Shown: piece after piece, positions 27,422 to 36,433 of the stretch | Layout of the letters: each line of letters opens with the position of its first letter | Position numbering within the stretch: position 1 is the first letter of the stretch | Origin: an uncultured Lachnospiraceae bacterium | GTDB taxonomy: Bacteria; Bacillota; Clostridia; Lachnospirales; Lachnospiraceae | Length of the DNA: 56,337 bases | Direction: 5' to 3' | NCBI GenBank assembly: GCA_902778165.1 | Contig: CACYWQ010000020.1 | Coordinates: forward strand, 1 to 56,337 | The notes under the pieces: model-generated | Databases searched by the model: none | Seen by the model: the letters and a program-made list of their open reading frames with translations, nothing else | What the model was told of the DNA's origin: nothing | Made by a program: the position numbers and the translations under genes

Positions 27422-28876
27422 ATGAAAAAGAAGGCATATATAAGCGGATTTTTAATATTGTTGATAGCGGCTTTAGTCACTGTGGGGCTGTATTTTGGCG
27501 TGGCTGCATGTAAGACTATGGGATACAGGATGTATGGACTGGATATGTTCCATATCCTGATCATTGTTGCGATATTCTATCTTATCTCATGTATAATGAT
27601 CGAATATCTGTATCAGGTATGTGTGTTAGGCACATATGACAGCGAAGTCATAGTGCGTAAGAAGATGCGAACTTTTATAGTGATTGCCGTGCTCATGAAT
27701 ATGATGCTGACATATTATATCCTGACGTTGGCTTCAGAAGTCGCGGCACCGGGAAATACAGAGGATGGGATAGGCAGACTTATCGTAACGCTGCTAATGG
27801 GGTGTATCAGCATACTGTCGCTGTTCTTTGCATATCTGATAATCCTTAAGGATGTGAAGATACCTGTTCTTAACAGGATGTCTGACAGCGGCGTAGGTCC
27901 CGGAAGGATATTTGATGATATAGGCAGGAAGATAACCGTTCAGAATAAGAAGCCTGCGACACCTGAGCAGGTAGTGTCCGTATATTTAAGGCACGTGATT
28001 AATGCGATATCCGTGTTATTAATCTTATGGGCATGTGTGGGTAAGAGCATTGCTTATAAGGGCTCGGTAATGAGCTATTTAAGCAGCGGACAGTGGGAGA
28101 GAGGCGTTAATGTGTTTGCGCTTACAGCATGCATATTTGCCATGTGCATAGCATTCACGATTTCGTCGATATTAAGATATATCTCAGAGGCGGTCATCAT
28201 CACCTTTGATTCAAGAGGTGAGACCATAGGGCGAATGATCACGAGCCTGCTTAAATATATTATTTTGATAATGGCTCTTTTTGTCTGCCTTTCGCTGCTT
28301 GGATTTAATGCAGGTACGCTCGTTGCTTCGGCCGGAGTCGTATCGGTTGTTGTAGGTTTAGGTGCCAAGGAACTCATCGGCGACATTCTGGCCGGCCTGT
28401 TCATAATAATAGAAGGGGAGTTCAGAGTAGGAGACATCATAACAGTCGGGGACTTCAGAGGAACCGTATCGGAGATCGGTGTTCGTACTACCAAGATGGT
28501 CGACGGAGTCGGCAATGTCAAGATAATCAACAACAGCCAAATAACAGACGTTATCAATATGACTAAGAACCACTCCTTTGCTAACTGCAATGTCGGGATA
28601 GGTTATGATGAAGACCTTGAGCATGTGGAAGAAGTGCTCGCGAAGGAACTGCCGCTTATCAGGGACAGGAACAGACTGATCAAGGGAGGGCCGTTCTATC
28701 GCGGTGTTGCATCTCTTGCGGACAGCAGCGTGATCCTGCGCATCATGGCCGAGTGCGATGAGGAAGACAGGATACAGCTTGAACGTGACCTCAACAGAGA
28801 GATCAAGCTGATCTTTGATAAGAACGGCATTAACATCCCTTATCCGCAGATAGTAGTGAATGAGGGACCTAAATGA
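27422..28876 (+). CDS. MscS-family mechanosensitive ion channel
   Basis: Osmotic-release channel of the MscS superfamily, 484 residues. The N-terminal half has about five membrane segments (FLILLIAALVTVGLYFG, LIIVAIFYLISCIMIEYL, and others). The pore helix (TM3) and beta domain are recognisable in GTLVASAGVVSVVVGLGAKE, then LIGDILAGLFIIIEGEFRVGDII and GTVSEIGVRTTKMVDGVGN, followed by the alpha/beta C terminus. It is larger than E. coli MscS because of the extra N-terminal helices. Its stop overlaps the start of rluF by 4 bp. There is no RBS that could be transcribed from the visible promoter, so leaderless translation is possible. Confidence 0.92.
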   Translation: MKKKAYISGFLILLIAALVTVGLYFGVAACKTMGYRMYGLDMFHILIIVAIFYLISCIMIEYLYQVCVLGTYDSEVIVRKKMRTFIVIAVLMNMMLTYYILTLASEVAAPGNTEDGIGRLIVTLLMGCISILSLFFAYLIILKDVKIPVLNRMSDSGVGPGRIFDDIGRKITVQNKKPATPEQVVSVYLRHVINAISVLLILWACVGKSIAYKGSVMSYLSSGQWERGVNVFALTACIFAMCIAFTISSILRYISEAVIITFDSRGETIGRMITSLLKYIILIMALFVCLSLLGFNAGTLVASAGVVSVVVGLGAKELIGDILAGLFIIIEGEFRVGDIITVGDFRGTVSEIGVRTTKMVDGVGNVKIINNSQITDVINMTKNHSFANCNVGIGYDEDLEHVEEVLAKELPLIRDRNRLIKGGPFYRGVASLADSSVILRIMAECDEEDRIQLERDLNREIKLIFDKNGINIPYPQIVVNEGPK

Positions 28877-29625
28877 GTACCGGGAATGCAGTTCAGTTAA
28901 ACACCGATGAGCGTGTAAGGCTTAATAAATATATAGCCGAGTGCGGTATTTGCTCAAGACGCGATGCAGATAAGCTTATTGAGGCCGGAGAAATAGAAGT
29001 TAACGGTACTGTGGCTGTGGCAGGTATGAAGATCGGACCAAGTGATGAGGTGAGATATAAGGATAAGATCATCCGTCCGGTTAATAAGAAGGTCGTTCTG
29101 GCATACAATAAGCCCATAGGTGTGACGTGTACCGAAAGAGATGAGCATGCGGAACTGACCCTTGGTGATGTGATAGATTATCCGGTAAGGCTTAATTATG
29201 CCGGAAGACTTGATAAGGATTCCAACGGGCTTCTGCTTCTTACCAATGACGGCGACCTCATAGAAGCACTTATGAGAGGAAGCAATGACCATGAGAAGGA
29301 ATATGTGGTCAAGACTGATAAGAAGATTGATGATAGTATTAAAAACAGGCTTGAGAAGGGTATATTCCTTAAGGATCTGAACGTCACGACTAAGCCTTGC
29401 AAGGTTAGGATAATAAGTGACCATAAATTCTCGATAGTAATCACCCAGGGTCTTAACAGACAGATAAGACGGATGTGTGAGGCAGTGGGCCTTAAGGTGG
29501 TTAAGCTTACAAGGATAAGAGTCGCGAGCATAGAACTGGGTAATCTTACATCGGGAGCATACAGAGAACTGACGTATAAAGAGATGTTACGGCTGTATAA
29601 AGAAGCCGGAATGAAGGCTGAATAA
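28873..29625 (+). CDS. rluF: 23S rRNA pseudouridine synthase RluF-type (RsuA/RluB family)
   Basis: Pseudouridine synthase with an N-terminal S4 RNA-binding domain (RLNKYIAECGICSRRDADKL) and a catalytic domain. The active-site Asp is in YAGRLDKDSNGLLLLTNDGD. The segment GSNDHEKEYVVKTDK and the later GLNRQIRRMCEAVG are closest to E. coli RluF, which modifies U2604 of 23S rRNA, rather than RluB/RluE. The 250-residue length is close to RluF. It overlaps the MscS gene (ATGA) and is followed 95 bp later by the broken ligA. Confidence 0.85.
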   Translation: MSTGNAVQLNTDERVRLNKYIAECGICSRRDADKLIEAGEIEVNGTVAVAGMKIGPSDEVRYKDKIIRPVNKKVVLAYNKPIGVTCTERDEHAELTLGDVIDYPVRLNYAGRLDKDSNGLLLLTNDGDLIEALMRGSNDHEKEYVVKTDKKIDDSIKNRLEKGIFLKDLNVTTKPCKVRIISDHKFSIVITQGLNRQIRRMCEAVGLKVVKLTRIRVASIELGNLTSGAYRELTYKEMLRLYKEAGMKAE

Positions 29626-29720
29626 GCCAAGAACCGGCACGGATGACGGTTATGCGGCCAAAAAGCCGACATACAATAATTAAATCGAAAATCAATTTAT
29701 ATAATTAATGGCGTGATCAT

Positions 29721-31007
29721 ATGAACAGAATGAGGGAACTCATAGATAAACTGAATGAAGCCTCCAGAGCCTACTATGCCGAGGACAGGGAGATCATGAG
29801 CAACTACGAATATGATGCTCTGTATGATGAACTGGTACGCCTCGAGGCCGAGACCGGGATAACCATGTCGGATTCGCCGACGGTCAATGTGGGTTATGAG
29901 TCTGTGGATGAGCTTCCCAAGGAAAGGCATGAATCGCCGATGCTGTCCCTTGGTAAGACCAAGGACAGGGATGAACTTAAGTCATGGCTATCAGACAAGG
30001 AAGGCTTACTTAGCTGGAAACTTGACGGGCTTACGATAGTACTCACTTATGAAGGGGGTAAACTTAATAAGGCCGTTACCCGAGGTAACGGTGAGATAGG
30101 CGAGGTTATCACGGCAAATGCCAGAGTGTTTAAGAACATACCTCATCAGATTGCCTTTGACGGAAGGCTCATACTCAGGGGTGAGGCTGTAATAAAGTAT
30201 TCGGATTTTGAGAAAATCAATTCCGAGATAGAAGATGTGGATTCCAAGTACAAGAATCCCAGAAATCTCTGCTCGGGTTCAGTCAGACAGCTTAACAATG
30301 AGATAACGGCCAAGAGAAATGTATATTTCTTTGCGTTTGCCCTGGTGCAGGCAGAAGGTCGCGAATTTGCATTAAGGGAAGAACAGTATGTTTTTCTTAA
30401 ACAGCTTGGATTTGATGTAGTAGACTATGTTAAGGTCAACAGCAGCAATATACTGACAGAGATTGAAGGATATGCGCACAGGATCACGGACTATGATGTG
30501 CCTTCTGACGGCCTTGTGTTAATATATGACGATATCGCATACGGAAGGAGCCTCGGACGAACAGCCAAGTTCCCCAGAGATGCGATCGCCTTTAAATGGC
30601 AGGATGAGATTAAGGAGACGGTGCTTCGAGATATTGAGTGGAGCCCCAGCAGAACGGGACTTATCAACCCTGTGGCGATATTTGACCCGGTTGAACTTGA
30701 AGGGACGACTGTAAGTCGTGCCAGTGTTCACAATATCAGTATAGTCAGATCGCTTAAATTAGGAATCGGAGACCATATTACGGTATATAAGGCCAATATG
30801 ATCATCCCTCAGATAGCGGAGAATCTGACTTGCAGTGACAGCCTTATTATTCCCGATGCCTGTCCGTGTTGCGGCGGTAAGACAGAAGTTAGGAGCATAG
30901 CAGAGGCTGAATCCCTTTATTGTACGAATGGGGAATGTCCGGCCAAGAAGCTTAAGTCTTTTGCATTATTTGTAAGTCGTGATGCCATGAACATAGACGG
31001 ATCATAA
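29721..31007 (+). pseudogene. ligA: NAD-dependent DNA ligase LigA, N-terminal fragment (disrupted)
   Basis: The first 428 residues of an NAD+-dependent DNA ligase. Domain Ia is present (YYAEDREIMSNYEYDALYDEL). So are the adenylated Lys in SWKLDGLTIVL, the adenylation domain motif KNPRNLCSGSVRQL, the OB fold and the Cys4 zinc finger (CPCC and CTNGECPAKK). The frame ends at a TAA (31005-31007) right after SRDAMNIDG, where intact LigA continues into the first helix-hairpin-helix. The continuation is found in another frame from 31004. Comparison with the family suggests that about 14 codons, close to 40 nt, are missing at this point. ATATAATT lies 16 bp before the start and no good RBS is visible. 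Confidence 0.85.
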
Positions 31008-31636
31008 GAACGCTTACGGATCTGTACCATCTGGACAGATTTGAATCTAAGATAGTTGAGATGGACGGCTTCGGACAGAAGTCTTATGATAATCTGATAA
31101 GTTCGGTTGAGACTTCGAGGAATACCAATCTGGCGAGACTCATATACGGACTGGGAATTCCCGGAATAGGCGTAGCTAATGCCAGAATGCTAAGCCGTTT
31201 CTATGACCACGATATGGACAGGATAATGAATGCAAACGAAGAGGAACTTGCACTCATTGATGGTATCGGGGATGTAATGGCCGGTGCAATAGTCAGGTTT
31301 ATGTTGGATGAGGACAACAGGGCGCTCATTAATGATTTGCGGGCTGAACTTAACTTTAATGAAGTGGCCGTGGATAACAGCAATGAGAGCATATCCGGCA
31401 AGACCTTTGTAATAACTGGATCGCTTGAACACTATTCGAATCGCGATGAACTTAAGACTAAGATCGAGAATCTGGGCGGTAAGGTGGCCGGCAGTGTAAG
31501 CAAGAATACGACAGCGCTTATCAACAATGATGTAACATCCAATTCATCGAAGAATAAGAAGGCCAAAGAACTCGGAGTGCCGATTATTTCGGAAGATGAT
31601 TTTATAAGAGATTATCTGGGAGAGGAGACAGGCTGA
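31004..31636 (+). pseudogene. ligA: NAD-dependent DNA ligase LigA, C-terminal fragment (disrupted)
   Basis: In the frame shifted relative to the N-terminal part, the sequence resumes with IRTLTDLYHLDRF and MDGFGQKSYDNLI. The helix-hairpin-helix motifs (LGIPGIGVANARML and IDGIGDVMAGAI) and a BRCT domain (GKTFVITGSLEHYSNRDELK to PIISEDDFIRDYL) follow. An internal ATG at 31061 exists but separate translation would not restore a ligase. metA begins 1 bp after its stop. This is either a true recent deletion or a sequencing/assembly error. A second ligA elsewhere in the genome would be needed for viability if the lesion is real. Confidence 0.85.
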
Positions 31637-31637
31637 T

Positions 31638-32606
31638 ATGCCTATTAGAATTAAGGATTCATTACCTGCACAGGCAATACTTGAGCAGGAGAATATATTT
31701 GTGATGACGGAGTTTCGTGCGATGCACCAGGATATCCGTCCTCTTGAGGTACTCATACTTAACCTCATGCCCAATAAAGAGGTGACGGAGACGCAGATAT
31801 TGCGTAAGCTCTCCAACAGCCCGCTGCAGTGTAATGTTGAACTGCTGCAAACGGCCAGCTATACGCCGACGCATGTGGATTCGAACCATTTGGAGTCTTT
31901 CTATACGACATTCGATCAGATTAAGAATCGGAAGTTTGACGGAATGATAATAACCGGTGCACCCCTTGCTTATATTGAGTATGAGGATGTTACGTACTGG
32001 AAGGAACTATGCACCATTATGGACTGGGCTAAGATTCACGTCCATTGCACATTCTTCTTATGCTGGGGTGCCTTTGCGGGACTGTATCACCATTTCGGAA
32101 TACATCATAAGTTCTATGACAAGAAGTTATCGGGTGTATATGCGCACAGGGTACTTAAGCCTACATCGCCTTTATTCAGAGGCTTTGACGATGTTTTCTA
32201 TGCACCTCATTCACGCGAGATATATGTGGATAGTTCCGATGTAGAGAAGATTTCGGAGTTAGAAATCATGGCTGAGTCGGATGAAGCAGGAATAACCATA
32301 TTAAAAACAGAAGATTCTAAGATGTTCTTCGTATTCTGTCATCTGGAGTACGATGCGACCACCTTATCCGATGAGTATCACAGAGACCTGGGCAAGGGCA
32401 TGAATCCGGATATCCCGGTCAATTACTTCCCGGGAGATGATCCGAAGAACGATCCTGTCGTCAACTGGAGATCAGCAGGTCAGTTATTCTACACGAACTG
32501 GCTGAATTACTACGTGTACCAATCAACCCCATATGATGTGGCTAAGATCGGTGAAGATGTAGATATAACGCTGGCAGAGGATGTCAGTTACGGAATGTAC
32601 ATATAA
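31638..32606 (+). CDS. metA: Homoserine O-acyltransferase MetA
   Basis: Acylates homoserine in the first committed step of methionine synthesis; a class I glutamine-amidotransferase-like fold of 322 residues. The catalytic nucleophile is Cys142 (FLCWGAFAGLY), with His235 and Glu237 in FCHLEYD. The specificity position 111 reads Ala (ITGAPLA), whereas acetyl-CoA enzymes have Glu (GAPVE) and succinyl-CoA enzymes have Gly (GAPLG). The small residue favours succinyl-CoA, but this is not certain. It begins 1 bp after the broken ligA. It converges with the diguanylate cyclase gene, leaving only 6 bp between the two stops. Confidence 0.95.
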   Translation: MPIRIKDSLPAQAILEQENIFVMTEFRAMHQDIRPLEVLILNLMPNKEVTETQILRKLSNSPLQCNVELLQTASYTPTHVDSNHLESFYTTFDQIKNRKFDGMIITGAPLAYIEYEDVTYWKELCTIMDWAKIHVHCTFFLCWGAFAGLYHHFGIHHKFYDKKLSGVYAHRVLKPTSPLFRGFDDVFYAPHSREIYVDSSDVEKISELEIMAESDEAGITILKTEDSKMFFVFCHLEYDATTLSDEYHRDLGKGMNPDIPVNYFPGDDPKNDPVVNWRSAGQLFYTNWLNYYVYQSTPYDVAKIGEDVDITLAEDVSYGMYI

Positions 32607-32612
32607 TTGCAC

Positions 32613-34049
32613 TTAATGACTGTAATTCAGTGCGCTTCCCTGTATCTTTTTGCTTTCATATACACCGCTGTCGGCCATTTTATATAGTTCTTCGAAGGAT
32701 AACTTATTGCCCTGTTTGAAGAATGCAGCACCGGCGCTGACATGGATTTCTCTGCCTTCAAGCTCAGGAATATCCATATGGGCCACTTCTTTAAAGATGC
32801 GGTCCATTACCAATTTGCCGGCTTCTTCATTATCTATATTCATAACATATGCGGCATACTCATCACCACCCAATCGGAAAATTATATCTTCGTCACGGAA
32901 GGTGAGTTTTAATGCATCTGCTATTCCGCGGATTACCTTGTCTCCGACATTATGTCCGTATTCATCATTGATTTCCTTGAATTTGTCAACATCCAGGATG
33001 CAGAGCATTCCTGCTTTGTCATTTGCCATGGCATCAATTACTTTGCGTTCGCCGCTGCCGCGGTTTAAAATGCCTGTCATGATATCGGTGCTGGCAAGAA
33101 TCTCAAGATTCTGACGCTCCTTGGCTGATTCCACAATGTCATCTACGTTCTTGAATCCGGCTAACATATCGCTGTCCGGAATATTGGCATTGATGGAAAC
33201 GTATGTAAACTGATAATAATGTACCTCGCCGTTATCCATGACACGGTAACTTGACACATATTCCGAATTATTCGCAAGTTTTCTCTTGACCGTATCCAGA
33301 GATATGGCATCATACATCCACTCCTGATCCTCGGAATACACACGATCCTTAACGTACTGCTTATAGAGTACATCATAGGGATATATCTTATCACCGGCAC
33401 CCTCCATACCCTTGGTAACATATCCGTCAAGCTTAAGGATTACCACGTCGCCCGTCTTGGGATTGATCTTAAATATGTTGTAGTAATCGCGGCTTAAGGT
33501 CTCCACGATATCTAACTGTTCTCTTAAATAGCGCTTATCGGCAATATGCTTACGAATGGATTTGTCGATATCACGGTAGGCAAGAATGAAATTATCCGTT
33601 TCTCCCGGTTGTCCGGCAAGCGCAAAGGCCATCTGATGATAGGACATATTTCCGTCATCAGACAGACGCATATAATCAAGTGTAAACATTTCGCCGTCTT
33701 GGATACGTGAGAACACAACATCCAACTTAACATCTCTCTGGATGCTTTCAATGCTGTTTACCACGCATCTGTCTACGTATTCCTCTATAAAACGGTCATA
33801 GTTGTCAAATCTGAATCCGAGTTCAACTGCGTAACGATTTGTGTTTGCTCCGGTTGAACGATACAGATACATCTTCTTTGTCTTGGCATTGATTACCCAT
33901 ATTGTATGATATTCCTTGCCGATTCCGGTAATAATACCGGTTAATCGTCGTATGCGCGAATTAAAATCTTCCACCAGATTGCGCTGATCTTCAGGATAAA
34001 TTGAGGGATCTATCAATTCATTCTCTTTGATTACTAAATCTGATTGCAT
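32613..34049 (-). CDS. Diguanylate cyclase with N-terminal sensor domains
   Basis: GGDEF enzyme that makes cyclic-di-GMP. The catalytic domain occupies about the last 170 residues: STDIMTGILNRGSGER, DKFKEINDEYGHNVGD, and the active-site GGDEY in IIFRLGGDEYAAYV. The inhibitory-site motif RxxD is present (RDED, five residues before GGDEY), so product feedback inhibition is likely. No EAL or HD-GYP domain is fused. The 300 N-terminal residues look like two tandem PAS-like sensor domains and have no membrane segment. I choose the ATG at 34049 because AGGAGG lies directly upstream; an upstream in-frame start would extend into the promoter region. Confidence 0.9.
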   Translation of the reverse strand: MQSDLVIKENELIDPSIYPEDQRNLVEDFNSRIRRLTGIITGIGKEYHTIWVINAKTKKMYLYRSTGANTNRYAVELGFRFDNYDRFIEEYVDRCVVNSIESIQRDVKLDVVFSRIQDGEMFTLDYMRLSDDGNMSYHQMAFALAGQPGETDNFILAYRDIDKSIRKHIADKRYLREQLDIVETLSRDYYNIFKINPKTGDVVILKLDGYVTKGMEGAGDKIYPYDVLYKQYVKDRVYSEDQEWMYDAISLDTVKRKLANNSEYVSSYRVMDNGEVHYYQFTYVSINANIPDSDMLAGFKNVDDIVESAKERQNLEILASTDIMTGILNRGSGERKVIDAMANDKAGMLCILDVDKFKEINDEYGHNVGDKVIRGIADALKLTFRDEDIIFRLGGDEYAAYVMNIDNEEAGKLVMDRIFKEVAHMDIPELEGREIHVSAGAAFFKQGNKLSFEELYKMADSGVYESKKIQGSALNYSH

Positions 34050-34071
34050 ATTTCCTCCTGCAAGTTCTGTC

Positions 34072-34121
34072 ATGTGCAAAGTTGTTTGTATAGATAAAAT
34101 CATACAATAATATGTGCAAAG
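34072..34121 (-). promoter_or_regulatory. Direct repeats in the diguanylate cyclase promoter region
   Basis: CTTTGCACAT, read on the minus strand, occurs twice, at 34072-34081 and 34112-34121, exactly 40 bp apart. The AT-rich segment between them (TGTATGATTTTATCTATACA) probably holds the -10. Repeats four helical turns apart on either side of a promoter suggest a regulator-binding arrangement. Confidence 0.4.
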
Positions 34122-34194
34122 CGACAATATTTAAAGCAAAAAATCAGATAAAATCTTTTAAAACAATGAACTATGATATGCGGACAATTTAGGG

Positions 34195-34200
34195 TATAAT
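34195..34200 (+). promoter_or_regulatory. Probable -10 element for the TraX-like operon
   Basis: TATAAT at 34195-34200 lies 41 bp upstream of the TraX-like ATG. The -35 (TATGAT at 17 bp) is poor. It would drive the TraX-like, small hypothetical and GH5 genes. Confidence 0.45.
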
Positions 34201-34241
34201 AAGTACTGCGCGAGAATCATCGGAAGACAGGTAAATAAACA

Positions 34242-34946
34242 ATGGATAAGATAAGAGTCCTTAACAGAAATCAGATTAAATATATCGCCATAATTGCTAT
34301 GGTGATCGATCATATAGCATGGGCATTTGTTCCGCTTAATTCCGTTCAGGGAGCGGCGATGCACTTTGTAGGACGCTTAACGGGACCTATAATGGGATTC
34401 TTTCTTGCGGAGGCTTATCTTCACACAAGAAGTGTACCCAAACTTGCGCTCAGACTCGGCATATTTGCTCTTATATCTTGGTATCCTTTCAGTTTATTTG
34501 AGAACGGAACCTGGCCGACTACGGATTTCGGAGTTATATATACGCTGTTTCTCGGTCTTATAGCCGTGTGGATGTGGGATAAGGCCAAGATCGAAGAATG
34601 GATGAAACTGCTGATATTTATCGGAATCCTACTGCTGTCGCAATTCGGAGATTGGGTAATAAGCGATGTGCTGTGGCCGTTTTTTATGGTTATATATAAA
34701 GACGATAAGATTAGAAAATGGTATTGGTTTGCAGGCGTTTGCGTTTATTCTATCATCAATTCATTTGTATCCATGGGCGTATATAAGGGTATAGCACAAT
34801 TCGGAATATTTGTTGCAATGTTTATCCTTATGTTTATGTATAATGGGCAGCGTGGAAGCGGACATCCCTTCCATAAGTGGTTTTTCTATATATTCTATCC
34901 GTTACATTTGTTCGTGCTTGCATTGATAAGATATGATATGATATAG
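34242..34946 (+). CDS. TraX-family membrane protein
   Basis: A 234-residue integral membrane protein of PF05857. The family starts with LNRNQIKYIAIIAMVIDHIA, followed by MHFVGRLTGPIMGFFLAEAY, and ends FYIFYPLHLFVLALI. About seven membrane helices are predicted. The plasmid F TraX acetylates pilin, but chromosomal relatives in Firmicutes have no proven function and may be acyltransferases acting on surface polymers. No conjugation genes are nearby, so a role in conjugation should not be assumed. It is followed 3 bp later by a small gene and then by a secreted cellulase, probably one operon. Confidence 0.88.
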   Translation: MDKIRVLNRNQIKYIAIIAMVIDHIAWAFVPLNSVQGAAMHFVGRLTGPIMGFFLAEAYLHTRSVPKLALRLGIFALISWYPFSLFENGTWPTTDFGVIYTLFLGLIAVWMWDKAKIEEWMKLLIFIGILLLSQFGDWVISDVLWPFFMVIYKDDKIRKWYWFAGVCVYSIINSFVSMGVYKGIAQFGIFVAMFILMFMYNGQRGSGHPFHKWFFYIFYPLHLFVLALIRYDMI

Positions 34947-34949
34947 ATT

Positions 34950-35210
34950 ATGAACAGTGAGATTAAGATGAATGTGTCCTCACTTATTCGTAAGGACGGA
35001 GACAAAGCCATATATGTAATGTTCACTGACGGAGACAAGGAAGCGGAATTCATTGTCCCTGAATGCAGGCTGCTTAACAATAGGGGTTTCACTGATGAAG
35101 AAATAGGCAATCTTATTGAATATATTAAGAATGAGCAGGACTATATATACAACATAGCTAAGAAAGTCAATCCTATAAAAGGCTTTATGGGAAGACAGCA
35201 GGGAGTATAG
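34950..35210 (+). CDS. Small conserved hypothetical protein (86 residues)
   Basis: A soluble protein of 86 residues with no recognised family. It shows a predicted beta-rich N-terminal part (KAIYVMFTDGDKEAEFIVPE) and a helical C-terminal part (TDEEIGNLIEYIKNEQDYIY). There is no signal peptide. It lies 3 bp after the TraX-like gene and 1 bp before the GH5 gene, so coding is well supported by its tight operon position. Its function is unknown. Confidence 0.72.
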   Translation: MNSEIKMNVSSLIRKDGDKAIYVMFTDGDKEAEFIVPECRLLNNRGFTDEEIGNLIEYIKNEQDYIYNIAKKVNPIKGFMGRQQGV

Positions 35211-35211
35211 G

Positions 35212-36417
35212 ATGTTTTTCTTGTATAGAGTTAAATCCATAACGGTAACATGCGTTATTATAAGCGTGTTGGCTTGCTTGTTGGTTTCCTGCGGTAAGAC
35301 TGATCAGACACAGGAAGCGGATGCGGAGGGTAAGGCAGATACACAATATGCAATAGATATAATGACGGAATCCGAGACACAGGCACAAGAGTCAGACAGT
35401 GGGGGGAGTTCTGACGAAGACATGATTATATCGGATAATCCGAATGATAATACCGAAAAGGGAGAGCAAGAAGGAGAAATGAAGACTAAATACGACAAGC
35501 ACGGGGCTTTACATGTTAACAACAACGGTAAGCTTGTAGATCATAACGGAGAAGTTGTTGTTTTGCACGGTTATTCCACGCATGGCATCAATCTCTATCC
35601 CGGATATATTAACAGAGAGTTCCTTGAGTATTTGAGGGATGATTGGCATATAGACATAATCAGATTGGCTATGTACACGGCTGAGCAGAACGGATACTGC
35701 ATAAGCGGAGACGAGAATAAAGCCGAGCTAATGGACGTGATTGACAGAGGTGTTAAGGCCGCAACGGAGTTGGGATTATATGTAATAATCGACTGGCATA
35801 TACTCTCTGATTCCAATCCCAATATACATGCCGATCAGGCCATAGACTTCTTTGATAAGGTATCGTCTAAATACTCATCATACGGCAATGTGTTCTATGA
35901 GATATGTAATGAACCCAATTCCGGATGTTCATGGGATGATATTCGATCATATGCCGACAGAGTGATACCCGTAATCAGAAAGAATGATCCGTACAGCGTT
36001 ATTCTTGTAGGTACACCCAACTGGAGTCAGCGTGTCGATGAGGCTGTTTCCAATCCCATAACATCGGATGATAATCTTATGTATGTACTTCATTTCTATG
36101 CAGATACACACAGGGATGATCTCAGAAATATATGTAAAGATGCACTTAATGCCAAACTTCCGATATTTGTCACCGAATTCGGCACCTGTGCCGCAGACGG
36201 CAACGGAGGACACAATAAGGAAGAATCCGATAAGTGGATCAAGTTACTTGATGAGAACCAGATAAGTTACGTGATGTGGAATATCTCAAATAAAAACGAG
36301 ACAAGCGCAATGCTTGTCCCGGAATGTGATAATGTTAAGGGTCATTATTCGGATGACGACCTTCGTGAGCCTGCGAAGTGGTTCAGAGAAGTGCTTGCAA
36401 AAGATGGCAATAATTAA
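35212..36417 (+). CDS. Secreted GH5 cellulase (endo-beta-1,4-glucanase) lipoprotein
   Basis: A glycoside hydrolase family 5 enzyme, most like subfamily 2 endoglucanases. It is made as a lipoprotein: the signal segment (TVTCVIISVLACLLVSC) ends with lipobox Cys27. An acidic, Ser/Glu-rich linker of about 60 residues precedes the catalytic domain (from about residue 105). The acid/base is Glu234 in YEICNEPN and the nucleophile is Glu322 in VTEFGT. Other barrel landmarks are HGYSTHGINLYPGY, IIRLAMY, VIIDWHILSD and YVLHFYADTHRDDL. No carbohydrate-binding module is present. It would act at the cell surface on cellulose or mixed-linkage glucans. Its stop codon lies inside a palindrome shared with the converging gene. 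Confidence 0.93.
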   Translation: MFFLYRVKSITVTCVIISVLACLLVSCGKTDQTQEADAEGKADTQYAIDIMTESETQAQESDSGGSSDEDMIISDNPNDNTEKGEQEGEMKTKYDKHGALHVNNNGKLVDHNGEVVVLHGYSTHGINLYPGYINREFLEYLRDDWHIDIIRLAMYTAEQNGYCISGDENKAELMDVIDRGVKAATELGLYVIIDWHILSDSNPNIHADQAIDFFDKVSSKYSSYGNVFYEICNEPNSGCSWDDIRSYADRVIPVIRKNDPYSVILVGTPNWSQRVDEAVSNPITSDDNLMYVLHFYADTHRDDLRNICKDALNAKLPIFVTEFGTCAADGNGGHNKEESDKWIKLLDENQISYVMWNISNKNETSAMLVPECDNVKGHYSDDDLREPAKWFREVLAKDGNN

Positions 36418-36433
36418 TTCGTGAATTAATTAT
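36410..36433. terminator. AT-rich palindrome holding both convergent stop codons
   Basis: ATAATTAATTC-GT-GAATTAATTAT is an 11-bp perfect inverted repeat with a 2-base centre. The GH5 stop (36415-36417) and the stop of the minus-strand gene (36430-36432) both lie inside it. It could stop transcription from both sides, although an AT-only stem is weak. The same core occurs at 42527-42558. Confidence 0.5.

Noticed and set aside
30519-30731. Open frames on both strands inside ligA as separate small genes
   Set aside because: They lie inside a well conserved ligase domain, have no RBS or similarity, and are frame shadows.
34242-34946. Evidence of a conjugative element because of TraX
   Set aside because: Chromosomal TraX-family proteins are common in Firmicutes. 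No relaxase, coupling protein, pilus or integrase genes are in the window.
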